The notes beneath the pieces are model-generated. The model was not told the origin of the DNA. It searched no databases and saw only the letters and a list, made by a program, of their open reading frames with translations. 46,791 bases of DNA from Stramenopiles sp. TOSAG23-2 (Eukaryota; Sar): positions 1 through 46,791 of the forward strand of contig LT649278.1 of assembly GCA_900128395.1 (NCBI GenBank), written 5' to 3'. This document shows positions 30,578 to 41,364 of the stretch, in pieces. How positions within the stretch are numbered: the first letter of the stretch is position 1; the number at the start of each line of letters is the position of its first letter. Made by a program: the position numbers and the translations under genes.

Positions 30578-31405
30578 TTCAAAATTCAGTTTTGCTTCAT
30601 CATATGCTTTTTCTGATTGAATATATTCATTTTTCAATTTTACGCTATTTTCCTCCTCTGATTTTATCATTAAAGATTGACAATCTTTGATAGCATTATA
30701 TTTATTTAATTCATCAGCTTTTTTATTTAAGAAAAGTGCAATTTCAGATTCAAGGACACTAAACGATGATACTACCTCTGTAGTTAAAAGTGAATTAGAA
30801 TCAATGTACTTTTTCCATTTATTAATTTTTTCACTTGTCACTAAGACTTTTGGACTTGATTGTACAAGGTTTGCAATCTTTGATATGGTTTCAATCACAT
30901 TATTCGTTGTCTCTGATGTTAGCATTTCACCCTCAATCGTCCTCAACGCTTTATTGAAATCAATGCCATTTTTATTTTTTTGTTGCCACGATGATATCAT
31001 ACTTTTTACCATATGATTTGGTGTTAACATATGATTATTTAAAATAGCACCAGTTAAAGGAGATCTAACAGGTTGACCTTCTTTTGTTGCAATCCATTTT
31101 TCAATAGATTCACGCATATGATTTGGTGTTAACATATGATTATTTAAAATAGCACCAGTTAAAGGAGATCTAACAGGTTGACCTTCTTTTGTTGCAATCC
31201 ATTTTTCAATAGATTCACGTTCATATGTTTGCCCATCTGATGCTATAACAGGCTCTTTAAATATTTCACCACTAATTGAGCATATAAAATGTTCTGGTGT
31301 TGGCACTTGCATACCACCAGTATCTTGACTATTTGAAATTGACGTCGTCGCCGTGGTGGAATTCGTCGTCGTCGTTGTGGTTGTTGTTGTTGGCATCATC
31401 ATCAT
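30566..31405 (-). pseudogene. 5' portion of disrupted U-box/Sel1 gene (copy B)
   Basis: This 279-codon frame starts MMMMP plus a Thr run, as in copy A. It carries a U-box (about residues 38-105: HFICSISGEIFKEPVIASDG, then YERESIEKW), the E2-binding RING-like fold of E3 ubiquitin ligases that lacks zinc ligands. The second half of the U-box is tandemly duplicated (105 bp, 35 residues, 31009-31218), which probably distorts the fold. A helical region follows and the frame stops shortly after AKLNFE, where copy A continues into its Sel1 repeats. The insertion at 30537-30577 is the cause. Confidence 0.75.
31009..31218 (-). repeat. 105-bp in-frame duplication inside the U-box
   Basis: Two adjacent, apparently identical 105-bp units (31009-31113 and 31114-31218) each encode 35 residues beginning RESIEKWIATKEGQPV and ending LTPNHM. 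Copy A has one unit. The lack of differences implies a recent event. Confidence 0.9.
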
Positions 31406-31950
31406 GATGATAATTTCTGTTGATTTTTAATCTTGTATATTATCGATACACACTCGTATGTAAATATATATATAGATGATTGAACACAGAAGCGCACACG
31501 CACACTTATAATCTACTATTACAATTGTATATAAATACTCTTTATACTATTACATACATTTACAAACATTATACAATACATGTATTAATAATAGAAATAC
31601 ATATTTTATCATCAAATATCAAATTAATTATTCCAGGTATTTCTAATTTCAAAATATTTTATACCCTTTCCCCTATTAATTAGAATATACCTGGTACATA
31701 TAAGTATAAGAAATTTGAGATATTGATTGAATATGATTTGATATTTCGTGAATTCGAAAAGATTTGTGCATTTGGTGATTTGGTGTGTGTGTCTGTTTGA
31801 GTGAGAGTGAAAGTAGTGTGTTGTTTTTTAATATTATAAGAAACATGAAACATGATGAGAGGAAACGCATGCGTATCTCTGTCTTAATATATAAATTCCT
31901 TTTTGCTTTAAATATTATATATAATATATATATATATATATATATGTTTT
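31406..31950. other. Spacer between tandem U-box/Sel1 copies
   Basis: This is 5' flank of copy B and 3' flank of copy A. The copy-B-proximal 170 bases resemble 34680-34850 upstream of copy A (shared ACAATTGTATATAAA and CTCTTTATACTATTA), so the promoter was duplicated with the gene. A TA run ends at the original copy A stop. There is no separate gene. Confidence 0.6.
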
Positions 31951-34679
31951 TTATAAATTTTGAAATTCATCATGTGTAAGCATTTCAATAGCTTCTTCAT
32001 CTGCTTTCTTCTCTTCCCCGTCTTCAAATTCATCATTAGCAGCTTTTTCATACCATTCTTTTGCCTTTTTTAAATCTTTTTTGATACCATAACCATAATG
32101 ATACATATTGCCAAGTAAACGTTGAACTTCAGATAAATTTTCATACTCGGAACCTTCACCTTCATCTACCGATTTTGTAAATAGTTCAAATGCCTTTTTT
32201 TTAAATCTTTTTTGATACCATAACCATAATGATACATATTGCCAAGTAAACGTTGAACTTCAGATAAATTTTCATACTCGGAACCTTCACCTTCATCTAC
32301 CGATTTTGTAAATAGTTCAAATGCCTTTTTGTTGTTTTTCCGCACTCCCTCACCATTTTTATACATTATACCTAGTAAATGTTTAGCTTCAAAAGATTCA
32401 TCATCTTCGTCATGTTCTAGTGCTTTTGTGAAATATTCAAATGCTTTTTTATCATCTTTTATGATACCTTCACCATTTCTATACATTATACCAAGCTGAA
32501 TTTGACTATAACAGATGTAATCTCCATTTTCAATTGCTTTGGTGTAATATTCAAATGCTTTAGCATAATTTTGTGGCATTTCATCTCCGTAATAGTACAA
32601 ATTTGCTAGCATATACTCATATTCACCACTCTTGCAGTGATCTGCTGCTTTTTGATACCATTCTTCTACTTTTTCATAATCTTTTGTAACATATTGACCA
32701 TGTAGATACATATCGCCAATATAATTCATACTACTTGAATCTTTACAATGCTGTGCTGATTTTGTGAAAAATTCAAAAGCAACTTTGTAATTTTTGGTAC
32801 ACCCATTACTTCCACGAAGATAACTCCAACCAATTTCAAACATTAATTTAGAATTTTGCTCTGTGGCTTTTGTCATCCATTCCAATGCTTTTTTTTCATC
32901 TTTTGGAAAACTATCACCACAACCTTTTCTGTACAACTCACCAATTATTTGGGAACTTCGAGCATATCCTTGTTCAGATGCTTTTTTATACCATTCCAAG
33001 GCTTTATTATAATTCTTTTTGATAAACCCACTTCCATAGCGAAAATACTGAGCAACTTCATATTGACCTTGCGCAAATCCCAGTTCTGCAGATTTTTTTA
33101 ACCATTCAAATGCTTTTTTTTCATCTTTCGCATCACCGTATCCATACCTATATGCATCACCAAGATAATATTGACCGATTGATGATCCTTGTTTTGCTGA
33201 TTTCATAAACAAACCAAATGCTTTCTTTTTGTCTTGTTTTACACCACATCCATAACAATAGCATATACCAAGCAAACATTCACCATATGCATCTCCTTGT
33301 TCCGCTGATTTACTAAAAAAATTAAATGCCGTTTTTTTATTATTTACGGTTTCGAAACCTTTTAAAGGCTCAATTTGAATATAATGCAAAAAACCAAGTA
33401 TATTTTGTGATAAACTATCATTTTTATTATTTTCATAATATTTAGTAATAATATTATATCCTTTTTCAGCATCTTTAATAAAATTACCAAATCCAAAAAT
33501 ATGACATACGCCAATTGCAAGATCAAATCCACTATATGCAGATATTTCAATCATAGTTTGATATTTAAGTGGTATAACAATCAGTGAATCGTAGTCATAG
33601 TCGGCGATTAAATGAAGAAATCCATTCATCATCAATTCACGTGCGCCAACAGATAAATCAACACTACTAACATTATTATTATTATTATCAGTCTTTTGCT
33701 TACGACGTTTTTTTCTTCTGGATGTAGATGATGATGAAGAAGACGAGCTAGTAGTACTACTATTGCTGCCATCAATATTGTTACCGTTTATCTCATCAAT
33801 ATTTTTACGTTTTTTTCCTGTTACATTATCGTTATTAATAATGTCTTTACCAACAGCGTCCACCACATTCTTAATTTTCAATTCAATATTTTCATTCATT
33901 TTTTTCAATATTTCAAGTTTTTTTTTATTTATTAATAATGATTTTTTCACATTTTCAAAATTCAGTTTTGCTTCATCATATGCTTTTTCTGATTGAATAT
34001 ATTCATTTTTCAATTTTACGCTATTCTCTTCCTCTGATTTTATCATTAAAGATTGACAATCTTTGATAGCATTATATTTATTCAATTCATCAGTTTTGTT
34101 GTTTAAGAAAAGTGCAATTTCAGATTCAAGAACACTAAACGATGATACTACCTCTGTAGTTAAAAGTGAATTAGAATCAATGTACTTTTTCCATTTATTA
34201 ATTTTTTCACTTGTCACTAAGACTTTTGGACTTGATTGTACAAGGTTTGCAATCTTTGATATTGTTTCAATCACATTATTCGTTGGCTCTGATGTTAGCA
34301 TTTCACCCTCAATCGTCCTCAACGCTTTATTGAAATCAATGCCATTTTTATTTTTTTGTTGCCACGATGATATCATACTTTTTACCATATGATTTGGTGT
34401 TAACATATGATTATTTAAAATAGCACCAGTTAAAGGAGATGTAACAGGTTGACCTTCTTTTGTTGCAATCCATTTTTCAATTGATTCACGTTCATATGTT
34501 TGCCCATCAGCTGCCATGACAGGATCTTTGAATATTTCACCACTAATTGAACATATAAAATGTTCTGGTGTTGGTATTTGCATACCACCAGTATCTTGAC
34601 TATTTGAAATTGACGTCGTCGTGGTGGTGGAATTCGTCGTCGTCGTCGTTGTTGTTGTTGTTGTTGGCATCATCATCAT
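31951..34679 (-). CDS. U-box/Sel1-repeat protein (copy A), tail frameshifted by duplication
   Basis: The open frame runs 34679 to 32166 (837 residues). A Thr-rich N-terminus (MMMMPTTTT) precedes a U-box (about 38-105: HFICSISGEIFKDPVMAADG, GQTYERESIEKW), a helical/coiled-coil region (about 120-285) and a Ser-run with a basic patch RRKKRRK. About 11 Sel1-like repeats (about 390-825) follow, such as AFGLFMKSAKQGSSIGQYYL. U-box plus Sel1 suggests an E3 ubiquitin ligase with a solenoid substrate or chaperone-binding arm; the substrate is unknown. A 131-bp tandem duplication (about 32071-32332) shifts frame, so translation ends at ...KKRHLNYLQNR instead of the ancestral tail EEAIEMLTHDEFQNL, which is still readable down to a stop at 31951. 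Only about 35 C-terminal residues are replaced, so function may survive. Confidence 0.85.
32071..32332 (-). repeat. 131-bp tandem duplication causing a frameshift
   Basis: The segment beginning TAAATCTTTTTTGATACC occurs at 32071 and again at 32202, and the two copies are essentially identical. The period of 131 is not a multiple of three. Copy B has a single unit at the matching place (about 28700). Confidence 0.9.
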
Positions 34680-35246
34680 GATGATAATTTCTGTTTATTT
34701 TTTATTGTATGTTATCAATACACACACACGTATATAAATATATGTAGATTATTACACACAGAAGTACAAGCACACACACAGACTTATAATATACTACTAC
34801 AATTGTATATAAAGACTCTTTATACTATTATACATTTACAAACATATACAAAATATATGTATTAATAATGTAAATATAAATACAGTTTTTATCAAAAAAT
34901 ATTATCATCAATCAAATTCTTCTAAATTTCAAAATATGATATATCTTTCCCCTATCACTTAGAATACAAACAAGTATAGAAGTTTGAAATTGAGGTAAAG
35001 ATTGATTATATATGTATTCGTGATTCGTGAAGGGAAAAAATTTGTTGGCATCATCTGGTGTCGCGACTTGTGTGTGTGCTTTAGTGAAAGTAGTGCTAGA
35101 GTTAAATAAAAAGAGAAAAATATGTAGTACACAAAAAACATTTTTTTAATATATCCACAATGTATGATACTAAGTATGATACGTTCGTACGTACGAGAGA
35201 TCGTAAAATTATAAAAAGAGGATATTTTAGAGAATGATGACAATTT
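34680..35246. other. Intergenic region upstream of U-box/Sel1 copy A
   Basis: This holds the 5' flank of copy A, homologous to 31406-31600. The half nearest the next gene is AT-rich 3' flank of the RING/ankyrin gene. The short frames at 34959-35293 on the minus strand are low complexity and not called. Confidence 0.5.
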
Positions 35247-38200
35247 TTATTCTTCCTCCTCTTCAGATGTAAACCCGGAGTCACTTGCTTCATTTAATGC
35301 ACGTTCATCATCTGAATCATAATTTGCATCTCTTTCATAACGGGACAATTCATCTCTTGAAAAATATTCCCAATTATCCTTGCGATAAGTTTCATCTTTC
35401 TGTTCATCATCATCTCTTTTCATATCTGCTCTAGTATTTCGTATATGTATTTTAAGCCTTCCATCAGTTTCAAAGCCAATAATTCTTCCAACTTTCGATA
35501 CTGATTTTCTCCATGATTTTTTTTTCAATTTCCGTTTTTTTGCCTGACAATTGACTAGTTCTCCAAGCATAAAGACGTAATCAATAGGAAAATCCTCAGT
35601 TGCATCCTGTGGGCTTAAAAATTGATGACAAGCAATGACATCGTTTGCTTGGATACGTACTAATGCTTTGCTATATGTTGTTTTATTTAACAATGTAGCT
35701 CTGAAAAAATCGTGTTCCCTTCCATCTTTTTTCATAACATGAGCACTTTTAATTTTATGCGTGTCTAAAATTAGCTGTGCTTGGTAAGAGAACTCTTCCC
35801 ATGTTTGTGGAAGAAAAATCCGTTTTGTTTTCGCTTTAAGAATGTTTCTATGGCTTTCAACAAGATCTACCGGTATTTGTTTTTGTGCTATTCGCATTAT
35901 ATTCCCATTTGGCATGTATATAAGATTACGTTTGATATCAGCTGCATGCAGCTTATTTTCCAATTCGAACATACATAAATCCTCTTGGACAGTAAACTTG
36001 ATATCTTTGTTTTTATTTTCTACAACGCCATATTTCACAAGCAATTTATCAAAGTCCAAGATTTCATCTTTCTGAAGAACCCAACGCTCATCATCATCAA
36101 AATGTATTTTAAATTTTATGGTGTTCATTCTCTTGATAATTTTAACAATTTTACCTGGAAAATACCTGGTCCATCTTTTCGCCCTAAGTTTTCCCTCTAC
36201 ACGTTTACCAATCAGCTTACTATAATGATGATCCTTTGCAATACTTGTGTCGTCATCGTCCTCCTTCGTCTCCTCCTCGTCATTGTTGATGTAGCCTTTA
36301 GTTTCCCCAATAACCTCACCATCCGTTAGAGCTTTTTTCTGTTTCAAACTTGTTAAAAATGTTTTAGGTTTTGTACGCAACAAATTTTTTGAATTTAGAA
36401 TATCTACAATTTTCCGTTCGATATTTTTGTTAAATTGGTAAGATATATCTCGAGTTTCATTTGAAAAAGCATACTTTGGTAGAACATTTGATACATGTTC
36501 TATTATGGTGTTTAAATCGCGCATACGTGTATCCCTATTATCATAATATTCATCTCCGTGATAATATTCATCATCGTCGCTATTTTCTCCATGATCATTT
36601 ATCTGCTTATAGAAACATATGTCAAAAGTTCCATCATCGTGTTTTTTTAATATAGTTCCTGGTAACCAATCAGTATCTTTTATTTCGTTAGCATATTTAT
36701 TGAGGTTATTTTCAGACCACGGTGTTGCTAATACTGTATCAGTTAGGCGGAGCGAATTTGTCTTACTATTTGATGGTTTTCTGCAAGGATGATAACGTTT
36801 AGTAACTCCACAACAAGACCAGTGTGGTTGTCGAATGATTGCTATTCCATGACAACATACAGGATGAAACGTGTTACAATTATTATTACAGGTACTGATT
36901 TTTTTCTTTGAACGATTACACCATGCATCTTTTGACTCGTCCCGCCATTCACCACTATGTCCAAGTATTCGATCGGTTAATGACTTACATGGTATCGTCA
37001 CCGAGGATGATGTAGCAATACTATTATCAACATCAGTTTTATTAGCATCATCTTCTTTGAACTCATTTGTTAATTTAATAATTTCTCCACGATTTAATAC
37101 TTTTATCACTTCCTCCATTTTTCTTGATTTATATAAGTTTGTTTCACGAAGAACGACAAAACTCAACGACTTATCTTTTTTATTATTTGGAAAAGTAGGA
37201 CATAATGGACTTCGGAGTATAACCTCGTTAATATCTCCTTTTTTCCCCTTATTTACGCTTGAACCAATTACAGCGTATCCCACAGACCCGTTGTCAGTTT
37301 GAAATTTTAGACATGAGCAAGTACCTAATAAAGGCATAAACGGGGTGATACGCTTCATTGGCACAAAGTTTAATGAAAAATGATCATCTGTTAACAATTT
37401 TACAGTTTGTTCATCATAATTTACAGACTGTACAACGCATATTCTGCGTCTTTCTTTTCTAAATACATGGCGTCTTGAATAATTAATCCCACCCTCTAAC
37501 CATTCTGTATGTGGTTTCAACGTTTTTAAAATCACAATGTCGCCCTTTTCATATATTTTGGAGCTATTATTTGTTTTTTCCATGGCCCACATCTTATGCT
37601 GTGATCTCGTTTTCGTTTTTAACAACTTAATTTTTTTCCAATCTTTGCTTTCAAGTGGCATATTTTCTAATCTAATTTTCTCTTCTTTCAGTTTCTTCAG
37701 CCTATCTTCCAGTTCTGGTATCTTCTTTTCAGCAATTGATAAATTCTTTTGCATTTCTTTGAATTGAGCATTTTTCGAGGCGATGCTATTAATCTTATCG
37801 TTAATAAGTTTCTTGATTTCTTTTTTATTTTTTTTAATTGGTATTTGCTTTACAATTATTTTCCCGAGTAAATCTTTGGTTTCGTAAGGTCCATACCCAT
37901 CAGAATCATAAAGTACCAATGATGGCGTAATATCTGAATGTTCCAATAACTTTTGAACAACTTTAACGTTACCGCAACTAATGGCCATTAATAATGGTGT
38001 TTTCCCCCCTTTCCCACGTTGGTTTACATCGATACCTTTTTGCTTCAATAAAAATTCGGTAACATCAGGAGTTCCATGATACGCGGTGGTGCATAATGGT
38101 GTTTCTTGCTCAAATTTAGACACATTTGCATTGACATTATATTTATTATCTTGAATAGCCTTCCGAGATTCCCCGTTAAAAAAGACAACATGGCTTTTAC

Positions 38201-40712
38201 AAGATTTTACAAGCATTCTGTCCAATGCTGATTCTTTATTTATAGCATCATTCTTCTCCATCATATCTATCAATGATTTATAGGCCTTATCAAAACACTT
38301 CAATGTTACCGTGGATTTTTCTAGATCAAGTGGATCAATCTTTTTTTTTTGTTCCATCGTAGACGAAACCAATGCAATTATATCTTGCGTATCTTTATTT
38401 CTGCAACTCATCATTTGTTTCTCTACATATTTTAACTCTTTTTCTTTCTTTTGAAGTGTTCGTGTAATTTTTTTACGTTCCTTTATCAATGCTTCATGTG
38501 GTGCTAGCAAATCACTATATTTTTCGTATTTCTTATTAATATTATCAAACTTTTTGTCTAGTAATCGGAATTCTTTTTTATTAGACACAAGTCTATAATG
38601 ATAGTGTGCACACACCCATTTACGAATAGTATGGCAAACGGAATATGCTTTTCCAAGATCTCCTGCTACCAAATCCCCAGCAAAATGTGTTTCAACATAT
38701 GGCCGAAGTTTCTTGAGAGTATTTTCATCTATTTTTGTGCTATCAAATGTCATCATATTATTCATCATTTGTTTCCCTGTCATATAAAGTTCTTGCGTTA
38801 CTATGCGAAAATAATCTTCTTCTCCATTATTTTCATTTATATCTGGTGCAAGTTTAAAAATAATTCCAAGTGCCTCAGTAGCCAATATTAGAGATTTTGG
38901 CGGCGAGACAAAAGATCTTATTGCGTATACCTCGTTTGGAGTTGTCAGCTGCACGAGTGATGACACTTTTTTAACTTCTTCTTTTGCTTTAGTTATTAAG
39001 TTGTCATATAATGCCTCTTGTTTTAACTTTTCACATAGCACCTCAATTACATCGCAATTTTCTACCTCATCAGCATATGCTTGTTTGGACAATGCAATTT
39101 CTTTACTAGTTTTAACAAGAGATTCTTTTATTACATTTTTTTGAATATTTAATTGTTCTACAAATCCATGGAGTTTATTATCTTTGTTAAATTTGTTTAC
39201 TAAAGAACAAAAACCAATGAGGTTTACAGTATTTAATTTCAATGCAAATAATTTTTGCTCCAAATTTTTTACGTGTACTTTTTGATCCTCGATGTATTCT
39301 TCAGTATCTTGTATCGCTTTTACATTTTCGACTAATAATGGCTTTTTCTCAAGTAAATGAAGCAACGGCTTCCGTGTATACATTCGAGCCTTTGCCCCAT
39401 TTGCAAGAGCCCAATTTAATTCAATGACATTGACTCCATCATTACGAGCTAAGATAAGCTTGCCGACACCCATATGGGTTTTGATTGTATATGCATCAGT
39501 TGGACATGGATTATTTTTTCTTTCATTTTTTTTTCGCAGTAAATTATCTTCAATCATACCACTTACCTTTGTTTCATTTTCAGTATCGTCATTATTAGAA
39601 TTGCTATTAGTATTATTATCATTTAAAACCACAGAGTCGTATGGCAATCGCCCATCCCATAATGGATAATCATACCAAAGAGCACTAGCCCAACCACATC
39701 TTGGGCAATTGTTATTGGCTTCATGGGCATGTGCAGCCATATCATTGCAATTCAAATTAATAATTGGACCAAAGAAACATATTTTGCACATTCTTGCGTT
39801 TGGTAAAGCATTTTTCATTGCATAATTAATTTTTGTCCTTTCTACTGCTTTCTCATCGATTCCATTTCCTCTCATTGCATTTAATAATTGTTCTTGCGTT
39901 TCCTTTATACGTTTACTCGTTTCTGTTGCGTATAATAATGTTGTAAAAAATCTACAACAAATAGATTGAGATAATACTTTGGAAATTTCATGATCAGCAT
40001 AATGATCTGAATTACAATTTCCGGAAGCCACAGCTGGGCAATAAATATGACCAGAGCGGGTATGTAAATCTTGAAAATTAAAGCTTGAACCACTTTGCCG
40101 TGCTTTCTCAACGCTTTCGAATGTGCTCTGTTTCACCCAATCATTTAAACAGTCCGAGCAAGTAAAGTGTGAATTACAACACGAAAGACCTTTTAAGGAA
40201 CTTTTCGTTTCCAGGCAAATTAAACAAGTATTTGTATCTGGATTGAATGTAATACTTTTTGAATGAACTTGCTTAATTCCTTCTTTGCTGGAAAGTAATA
40301 GTTTTTTTAATCTAGCTTTTTCTACAATGGTGATGTTGCCCAACCTACATGATTCTGATATCTTATCCAAAGTATATATAACTTCATCTTTATCAGTTCC
40401 ATATTCTTTTTCAATAAAGTCAGCGATTTCTTCATGCCCTCCTTGCCCTGTTTTTTGTCGCAAAATATTTGGCGGTGATGTTTCGACATACGATGTAGTA
40501 TCATTGACTTCTGATCTAATTTCTCCTAATAGCCTATTCATTGGTGGCAACCGGTTTAGCCCAGTCACATTATTAAATAATTTACATTTTGTTAAGTTAT
40601 TTTGTATATTTTTAGAAAAGAGGTTAAAATTCACAATTTGGATTTCTGATGATTTTTTTGCTTCCTTGTTTTCTTTTTTCCTTTTTTTTGCACCTTTTCT
40701 TTTTTTTGGCAT
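35247..40712 (-). CDS. Large RING/ankyrin/Tudor-like multidomain protein, probable E3 ligase
   Basis: This 1821-residue protein starts at a Lys-rich nuclear-signal-like N-terminus (MPKKRKGAKKRKKE). A RING-type zinc module begins near 163 (CLICLETKSSLKGLSCCNSH, then CSDCLNDW). A second Cys/His cluster lies at about 308-337 (MCKICFFGPIINLNCNDM, then NNCPRCGW), so the pair recalls RBR-type ligases but is not canonical. Coiled-coil stretches lie near 470-520, 740-800 and 985-1040. Two ankyrin repeats occur near 870-925 (TPLCTTAYHGTPDVTEFLL; KTPLLMAISCGNVKVVQKLL). SH3/Tudor-like barrels follow (YEKGDIVILKTL; LIGKRVEGKLRAKRWTRYF at about 1505-1550), separated by a Cys-rich finger (about 1263-1310). 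An acidic tail ends ...SEEEEE. The Tudor-like part could read chromatin or another modified partner; this is inference. It is one uninterrupted exon. Confidence 0.75.
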   Translation of the reverse strand: MPKKRKGAKKRKKENKEAKKSSEIQIVNFNLFSKNIQNNLTKCKLFNNVTGLNRLPPMNRLLGEIRSEVNDTTSYVETSPPNILRQKTGQGGHEEIADFIEKEYGTDKDEVIYTLDKISESCRLGNITIVEKARLKKLLLSSKEGIKQVHSKSITFNPDTNTCLICLETKSSLKGLSCCNSHFTCSDCLNDWVKQSTFESVEKARQSGSSFNFQDLHTRSGHIYCPAVASGNCNSDHYADHEISKVLSQSICCRFFTTLLYATETSKRIKETQEQLLNAMRGNGIDEKAVERTKINYAMKNALPNARMCKICFFGPIINLNCNDMAAHAHEANNNCPRCGWASALWYDYPLWDGRLPYDSVVLNDNNTNSNSNNDDTENETKVSGMIEDNLLRKKNERKNNPCPTDAYTIKTHMGVGKLILARNDGVNVIELNWALANGAKARMYTRKPLLHLLEKKPLLVENVKAIQDTEEYIEDQKVHVKNLEQKLFALKLNTVNLIGFCSLVNKFNKDNKLHGFVEQLNIQKNVIKESLVKTSKEIALSKQAYADEVENCDVIEVLCEKLKQEALYDNLITKAKEEVKKVSSLVQLTTPNEVYAIRSFVSPPKSLILATEALGIIFKLAPDINENNGEEDYFRIVTQELYMTGKQMMNNMMTFDSTKIDENTLKKLRPYVETHFAGDLVAGDLGKAYSVCHTIRKWVCAHYHYRLVSNKKEFRLLDKKFDNINKKYEKYSDLLAPHEALIKERKKITRTLQKKEKELKYVEKQMMSCRNKDTQDIIALVSSTMEQKKKIDPLDLEKSTVTLKCFDKAYKSLIDMMEKNDAINKESALDRMLVKSCKSHVVFFNGESRKAIQDNKYNVNANVSKFEQETPLCTTAYHGTPDVTEFLLKQKGIDVNQRGKGGKTPLLMAISCGNVKVVQKLLEHSDITPSLVLYDSDGYGPYETKDLLGKIIVKQIPIKKNKKEIKKLINDKINSIASKNAQFKEMQKNLSIAEKKIPELEDRLKKLKEEKIRLENMPLESKDWKKIKLLKTKTRSQHKMWAMEKTNNSSKIYEKGDIVILKTLKPHTEWLEGGINYSRRHVFRKERRRICVVQSVNYDEQTVKLLTDDHFSLNFVPMKRITPFMPLLGTCSCLKFQTDNGSVGYAVIGSSVNKGKKGDINEVILRSPLCPTFPNNKKDKSLSFVVLRETNLYKSRKMEEVIKVLNRGEIIKLTNEFKEDDANKTDVDNSIATSSSVTIPCKSLTDRILGHSGEWRDESKDAWCNRSKKKISTCNNNCNTFHPVCCHGIAIIRQPHWSCCGVTKRYHPCRKPSNSKTNSLRLTDTVLATPWSENNLNKYANEIKDTDWLPGTILKKHDDGTFDICFYKQINDHGENSDDDEYYHGDEYYDNRDTRMRDLNTIIEHVSNVLPKYAFSNETRDISYQFNKNIERKIVDILNSKNLLRTKPKTFLTSLKQKKALTDGEVIGETKGYINNDEEETKEDDDDTSIAKDHHYSKLIGKRVEGKLRAKRWTRYFPGKIVKIIKRMNTIKFKIHFDDDERWVLQKDEILDFDKLLVKYGVVENKNKDIKFTVQEDLCMFELENKLHAADIKRNLIYMPNGNIMRIAQKQIPVDLVESHRNILKAKTKRIFLPQTWEEFSYQAQLILDTHKIKSAHVMKKDGREHDFFRATLLNKTTYSKALVRIQANDVIACHQFLSPQDATEDFPIDYVFMLGELVNCQAKKRKLKKKSWRKSVSKVGRIIGFETDGRLKIHIRNTRADMKRDDDEQKDETYRKDNWEYFSRDELSRYERDANYDSDDERALNEASDSGFTSEEEEE

Positions 40713-40719
40713 ATTATTA

Positions 40720-41125
40720 TATATGTCTTTGTTTTTCTTTAATTTAAATTATTATTATTATATTATTGTTGTTGTATTTACAATTTGATTTCAAAAAGTT
40801 CTTAATATTATATATGGGTATATACAATTATTTATTATTGTTTTATTAAATAAAGAAAAGGTGGTTGTCGTGTTGTCGTGTTGTCGTGGGAATTTATATA
40901 TATATATGTCTTTGTTTCTCTTTAATTTAAATTATTATTATTATATTATTGTTGTTGTATTTACAATTGGATTTCAAAAAGATATACATATGTGCATATG
41001 TGGGTATATACAATTATTTATTTACTATTCATTATCATGATATAATAATAATAATAAGAAAAAAAAAAGGTTGTTGTCTTGTTTTGTCGCGAGAGGACGT
41101 TGTCGTGTGTTGTCGTGTGTTAATT
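40720..41125. repeat. Tandemly duplicated promoter-proximal region
   Basis: Two copies with a period of about 180 bases lie immediately upstream of the RING/ankyrin start codon. The first 70 bases of each are nearly identical; the rest has diverged with small indels. Both end in short TGTCGTG repeats. Confidence 0.75.
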
Positions 41126-41364
41126 TTTATTTTTTTATTTTTATGTACAAAATAGGATAACATATAAAGTGCTATTTATATGCTAAATTAGATCACGCAA
41201 TACCTTAAATGTATCCTATAATTAAAATTAAAATCTTAATTATATCTAGTACTATACTAATACTACTACTACTATAATACTACTATATATCTAGATATGG
41301 ATTCTTAAACATGATGAACAATGAACAATGTAGAAAGAACCTATTCCCTATCCGGAGGGATAGG

